DNA of 64,000 nt from Streptomyces sp. WAC08241 (GTDB lineage Bacteria; Actinomycetota; Actinomycetes; Streptomycetales; Streptomycetaceae), in assembly GCA_007858575.1 (NCBI GenBank), contig CP042279.1:2790001-2854000 (forward strand). Direction: 5' to 3'. The notes under the pieces were generated by a model. That model was given only the letters and a program-made list of their open reading frames with translations. It did not search any database and was not told the origin of the DNA. The stretch's first letter is position 1. Each line of letters starts with the position of its first letter. This document shows positions 61,387 to 64,000 of the stretch, piece after piece. Both the position numbers and the translations under genes were made by a program.

Positions 61387-61414
61387 GCGGGTTCCGTACG
61401 GGCCCGGACGCGGC

Positions 61415-61796
61415 TCAGTTCTTCGGCGGGTCGACCAGTTGGAGGGCCAGGGTCGCCGGGGGCGGGGCGATGCCGGGGCCGCCGGCCTCCGCCCAGGCGA
61501 GGATGTCGTCGAGGCAGTCGTCGTCCAGGGTGAACCCGACCCACGCGGCCCGTCCGTCGCGCCGCCGGCCCTCGGTGGAGGGCTGCACCACGACGATGTT
61601 GGCCTGGGCGCAGGGGCCGAGGCAGTCGCTGGTGCGGACGGCCAGCCGGCCGCCGGAGGCCGCGGCGGCCTCGCGGAGCCGGGCGAGCTGGGCCTCGTGG
61701 TCGGTGCCGGGTTCTTGCGGGCGTCGCCGCAGCAGCAGCCGCGGCAGACGACGAGGGAGCAGGGCGGGCCCCGTACCGTATCGGCACCGGGGTCAC
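61415..61796 (-). CDS. Thioredoxin-like 2Fe-2S ferredoxin family protein
   Basis: About 127 residues. Cluster cysteines in CSLVVCRGCCCGDARKNP and the second pair in SDCLGPCAQANIVVVQP, the thioredoxin-like ferredoxin spacing. It ends ATLALQLVDPPKN. GTG at 61796 overlaps the isochorismatase-fold gene's stop (GTGA), so the two are coupled. Breaks near 61762 (in the first Cys cluster) and 61712. Possible electron donor or cobalamin-type metal-handling partner; the substrate is unknown. Confidence 0.75.
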
Positions 61797-62310
61797 GCCG
61801 GGCCGTCCAGGGTGATCGCGGCGACGGGGGCGACCGTGCCGAGGCGGGGAAGGCGAGGGCGACGGAGGCGCGGTGCTCGTCGGCGGTGAGGGCGGACATG
61901 GCGTCCTCGGCGAAGACGAGGTCGTAGCCGAGGTCGCAGGCGGCGCGGGCGGTGGACTCGACGCCGAGGTTGGTGGCGATGCCGCCGAGGACGAGGGTGG
62001 TGGCGCCGAGGCCGGAGAGCAGCTCGTGGAGGCCGGTGTCCTGGAAGCCGCCGATGGTGCGCTTGACGACGACCGGGTCGCCGTCCCGTACGAGGTCGGG
62101 GACGAGCTGCTGCCGGGCGGCTGGGCGGCGGTGTTCGGGCGCTCGACGCGGAGGTGGACGACGGGCGCGCCGGCGTCCCGGAAGGCGTCGGCGAGCCGGG
62201 CGGAGGCGGCGAGGACGTCAGTGCCGGGGCGGGGGCAAGGGCAGCGCGACGATGCGTTCCATGAGGTCGACGAGGACGAGGGCGGTGCGGCCGGGATCGA
62301 GTGCGGGCAT
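61793..62310 (-). CDS. Isochorismatase-fold (cysteine hydrolase family) protein lacking the nucleophile Cys
   Basis: About 172 residues. Asp of the triad in ALVLVDLMERIVALP, then VVHLRVERPN and the segment LVLGGIATNLGVESTARAA. In cysteine hydrolases of this fold the position after the T-x-x is Cys (as in C-V-x-x-T-A-R); here it is Gly, so amidase chemistry by thioester is not expected. Ends PVAAITLDGPA. ATG at 62310. Breaks near 61837, 62126 and 62237. Confidence 0.8.
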
Positions 62311-62366
62311 GGGAGCACCGTAGCGGCCCCGATGATCATCCAGGGCCGCCCGGGGTGTGATCCGGC

Positions 62367-63402
62367 CTACGCCACCCTCTCCCCGGGGAGGACCCGCGCG
62401 GGGTTCCGGGGCGGTCGGCCGCCCGTCGTGGGCGCGGCGCTTCGCGATGACCGCGCAGACCATCAGTTGCATCTGGTGGAAGAGCATCAGCGGGAGGACG
62501 GCCAGGGAGGCCTGGGGGCCGAAGAGGACGCTGGCCATCGGGAGCCCGGCCGCCAGGCTCTTCTTCGAGCCGGCGAACTGGATGGCGATCCGGTCGGCCC
62601 GGTCGAAGCCGAGGCGCCCGGCCCCGTACCAGGTCACCGCCAGCATCACCGCGAGCAGGACGGCCTCGACCGCGAGGAGCAGGCCGAGCCGGGCGGGGTG
62701 ACCAGGTGCCAGATGCCGGCGACCATGCCCTGGCTGAAAGCGGTGTAGACGACGAGCAGGATCGAGCCCCGGTCCACGCCTCCGAGGACCTTCTTGTGGC
62801 GGACCAGGAAGCCACCGACCCAGCGGCGCAGGAGCTGGCCCGCGAGGAACGGCACGAGGAGCTGGAGGACGATCCTCAGGATCCCGTCGGCGGAGAGGCC
62901 GCCCGCGCCGCCGCCGAGGAGCGCCGCCGCGAGCAGCGGGGTCAGGACGATGCCGGCGAGCGAGGAGAACGAGCCGGCGCAGATCGCGGCGGGCACGTTG
63001 CCGCGGGCGATCGAGGTGAAGGCGATGGAGGACTGGATGGTGGACGGCACCAGGCAGAGGAAGAGCAGCCCGCCGTAGAGCTGGGGCGTGAGCACGGCGG
63101 GGACGAGTCCGCGCGCGGCCAGGCCGAGGAGCGGGAAGAGCAGGAAGGTGCAGCCGAGGACGGTGAGGTGGAGCCGCCAGTGCCGGAGGCCGTCGAGGGC
63201 CTCGCGGGTGGAGAGCCGGGCCCCGTAGAGGAAGAAGAGGAGGCCACGGCCCCGGTCGACGCCCCTTCCACGACGGTCGCGGCGGTCCCCGAGGCGGGCA
63301 GGAGCGCGGCGAGGACGACCGTGCCGAGCAGCGCCAGGACGTACCCGTCGACGGGCAGCCGGGAGAGGAGGCGAAGGGCGCGGCCGGCGGTGCGGGGGTC
63401 AT
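62367..63402 (-). CDS. Bile acid:sodium symporter family (SBF-like) transporter
   Basis: About 345 residues, ten predicted helices of the SBF/PF13593 type: DGYVLALLGTVVLAALLPAS, GLLFLCLVPSTIQSSIAFTS, the crossover motif CAGSFSSLAGIVLTPLLAA and FAGSKKSLAAGLPMASVLFG. Substrate not inferable; family members move organic anions with sodium. Divergent from the LysR gene, which may control it. Breaks near 63390, 63256, 62700 and 62390; end TAG 62367. Confidence 0.85.
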
Positions 63403-63410
63403 GGGCTCCA

Positions 63411-63466
63411 CTGTCTGTGTGTTGCTGTCTGTGTATTGCTGTCCGTGTGCTGCTGTCCGTGTGCTG
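63411..63466. repeat. Four tandem 14-bp repeats in the LysR/transporter promoter region
   Basis: CTGTCTGTGTGTTG, CTGTCTGTGTATTG, then two copies of CTGTCCGTGTGCTG, starting 9 bases before the transporter start codon on the other strand. Copy number here could tune its translation or regulator binding. Confidence 0.75.
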
Positions 63467-63600
63467 CGGCGGACGGGGCGCGGGGCACGAGTGCGGGTGC
63501 GGGCACGAGTACAGGCGCGTCCATCCCGCTCCACGGCCCGGTGATCGGGAATCCCGTACAGCGCTCTGACTGTCATCACGCTCCGCGATAACCTCGGCCC

Positions 63601-64000
63601 GTGTACGAGCCCGCCCTCCTGCGCACCTTCCTCGCCGTGGCCCAGACGCTGAGCTTCACGCGGGCCGCGGACCGGCTCGGGCTGCGCCAGTCGACCGTCA
63701 GCCAGCACGTGCGGCGCCTGGAGGAGGCGACCGGGCGGCCGCTCTTCAGCCGGGACACGCACCGCGTGGAGCTGACCGAGGACGGCGAGGCGATGCTCGG
63801 CTTCGCGCGGACGATCCTCCAGGCGCACGAGCGGGCGGCGGCGTTCTTCGGCGGGACGCGGCTGCGCGGAAGGCTGCGGTTCGGCGCGTCGGAGGACTTC
63901 GTGACGACCCGGCTGCCGGAGATCCTGGAGTCCTTCCGGCGCGAGCACCCCGAGGTCGACCTGGAGCTGACGGTCGGGCTCTCGGGGTGCTCCAGGCGCG
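63601..64000 (+). CDS. LysR-family transcriptional regulator (cut by the right edge)
   Basis: First 133 residues visible. Winged helix YEPALLRTFLAVAQTLSFTR, then AADRLGLRQSTVSQHVRRLE and RPLFSRDTHRVELTEDGEAM, linker helix, and the start of the effector domain (LRGRLRFGASEDFV). GTG at 63601. A G run short by one near 63985 breaks the frame at the edge. Divergent from the SBF transporter with the tandem repeats between, the standard LysR arrangement. Confidence 0.88.
   Translation, partial: MYEPALLRTFLAVAQTLSFTRAADRLGLRQSTVSQHVRRLEEATGRPLFSRDTHRVELTEDGEAMLGFARTILQAHERAAAFFGGTRLRGRLRFGASEDFVTTRLPEILESFRREHPEVDLELTVGLSGCSRR

Overview
The window is very GC-rich actinobacterial chromosome, almost certainly Streptomyces. 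The markers are SsgA-family and WhiB-family developmental proteins, an XRE/DUF397/ATPase trio, an SCO6745-family protein, a class F sortase, GTG and TTG starts, AGGAG-type ribosome sites and a near absence of TTA codons. I see no rRNA, transposase, integrase, prophage or CRISPR array. There is one tRNA (Leu, GAG). Most of the content is ordinary chromosomal housekeeping and metabolism.

A caution governs the whole annotation. Most recognisable genes are split by one or more single-base indels, usually a run of G or C that is one base short. In two places one missing base restores both overlapping genes or both the stop and the next start. I read these as sequence errors, not decay, and give each gene across its full conserved extent while noting where the frame breaks.

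Layout. 1-8.5 kb: CDP-alcohol phosphatidyltransferase, cation diffusion facilitator, methyltransferase-acetyltransferase fusion, IPP isomerase, anti-sigma-type ATPase, DUF308 membrane protein, crotonase homologue, then a spacer made of about 20 tandem 24-28-bp repeats, then an SCO6745-family gene. 8.6-20.5 kb: Tex, an ABC-F ATPase, a secreted peptidase group (M14, S15, M1) and an MpaB-type oxygenase. 20.5-22.7 kb: orphan F-ATPase b-like protein, secreted sphingomyelinase, membrane protein. 23-29.5 kb: fatty-acid oxidation genes (MerR regulator; CoA-transferase, acyl-CoA dehydrogenase, thiolase and FadB in one operon). 29.7-38.3 kb: saccharopine-dehydrogenase-like enzyme, endonuclease V, BNR-repeat protein, Fe-S protein, SsgA-like protein, second ABC-F, acyl-ACP desaturase behind a palindromic operator, WhiB-like protein.

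38.3-45.6 kb is the most interesting stretch. It is an operon of a DszB-like protein, a lipoprotein binding protein, permease, ATPase, a cytosolic binding-protein homologue and an SsuD-type flavin monooxygenase. It runs divergently from an IclR regulator whose promoter carries two near-identical palindromes exactly 63 bp apart. The DszB-like protein keeps the desulfinase Cys/His/Arg positions, so I propose a dedicated organosulfur scavenging system.

45.7-54.2 kb: TetR regulator and hydrolase, an MFS exporter with a C-terminal DNA-binding-like extension, YchJ-like protein, GH4 glycosidase, and a secreted M64 peptidase with a TTA third codon (bldA dependence). 54.2-58.4 kb: WhiJ-type regulatory cluster, two methyltransferases, tRNA-Leu. 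58.6-64 kb: sortase and adjacent surface protein, ketosynthase III, 2Fe-2S protein, isochorismatase-fold protein, SBF-type transporter and a divergent LysR regulator cut by the right edge.
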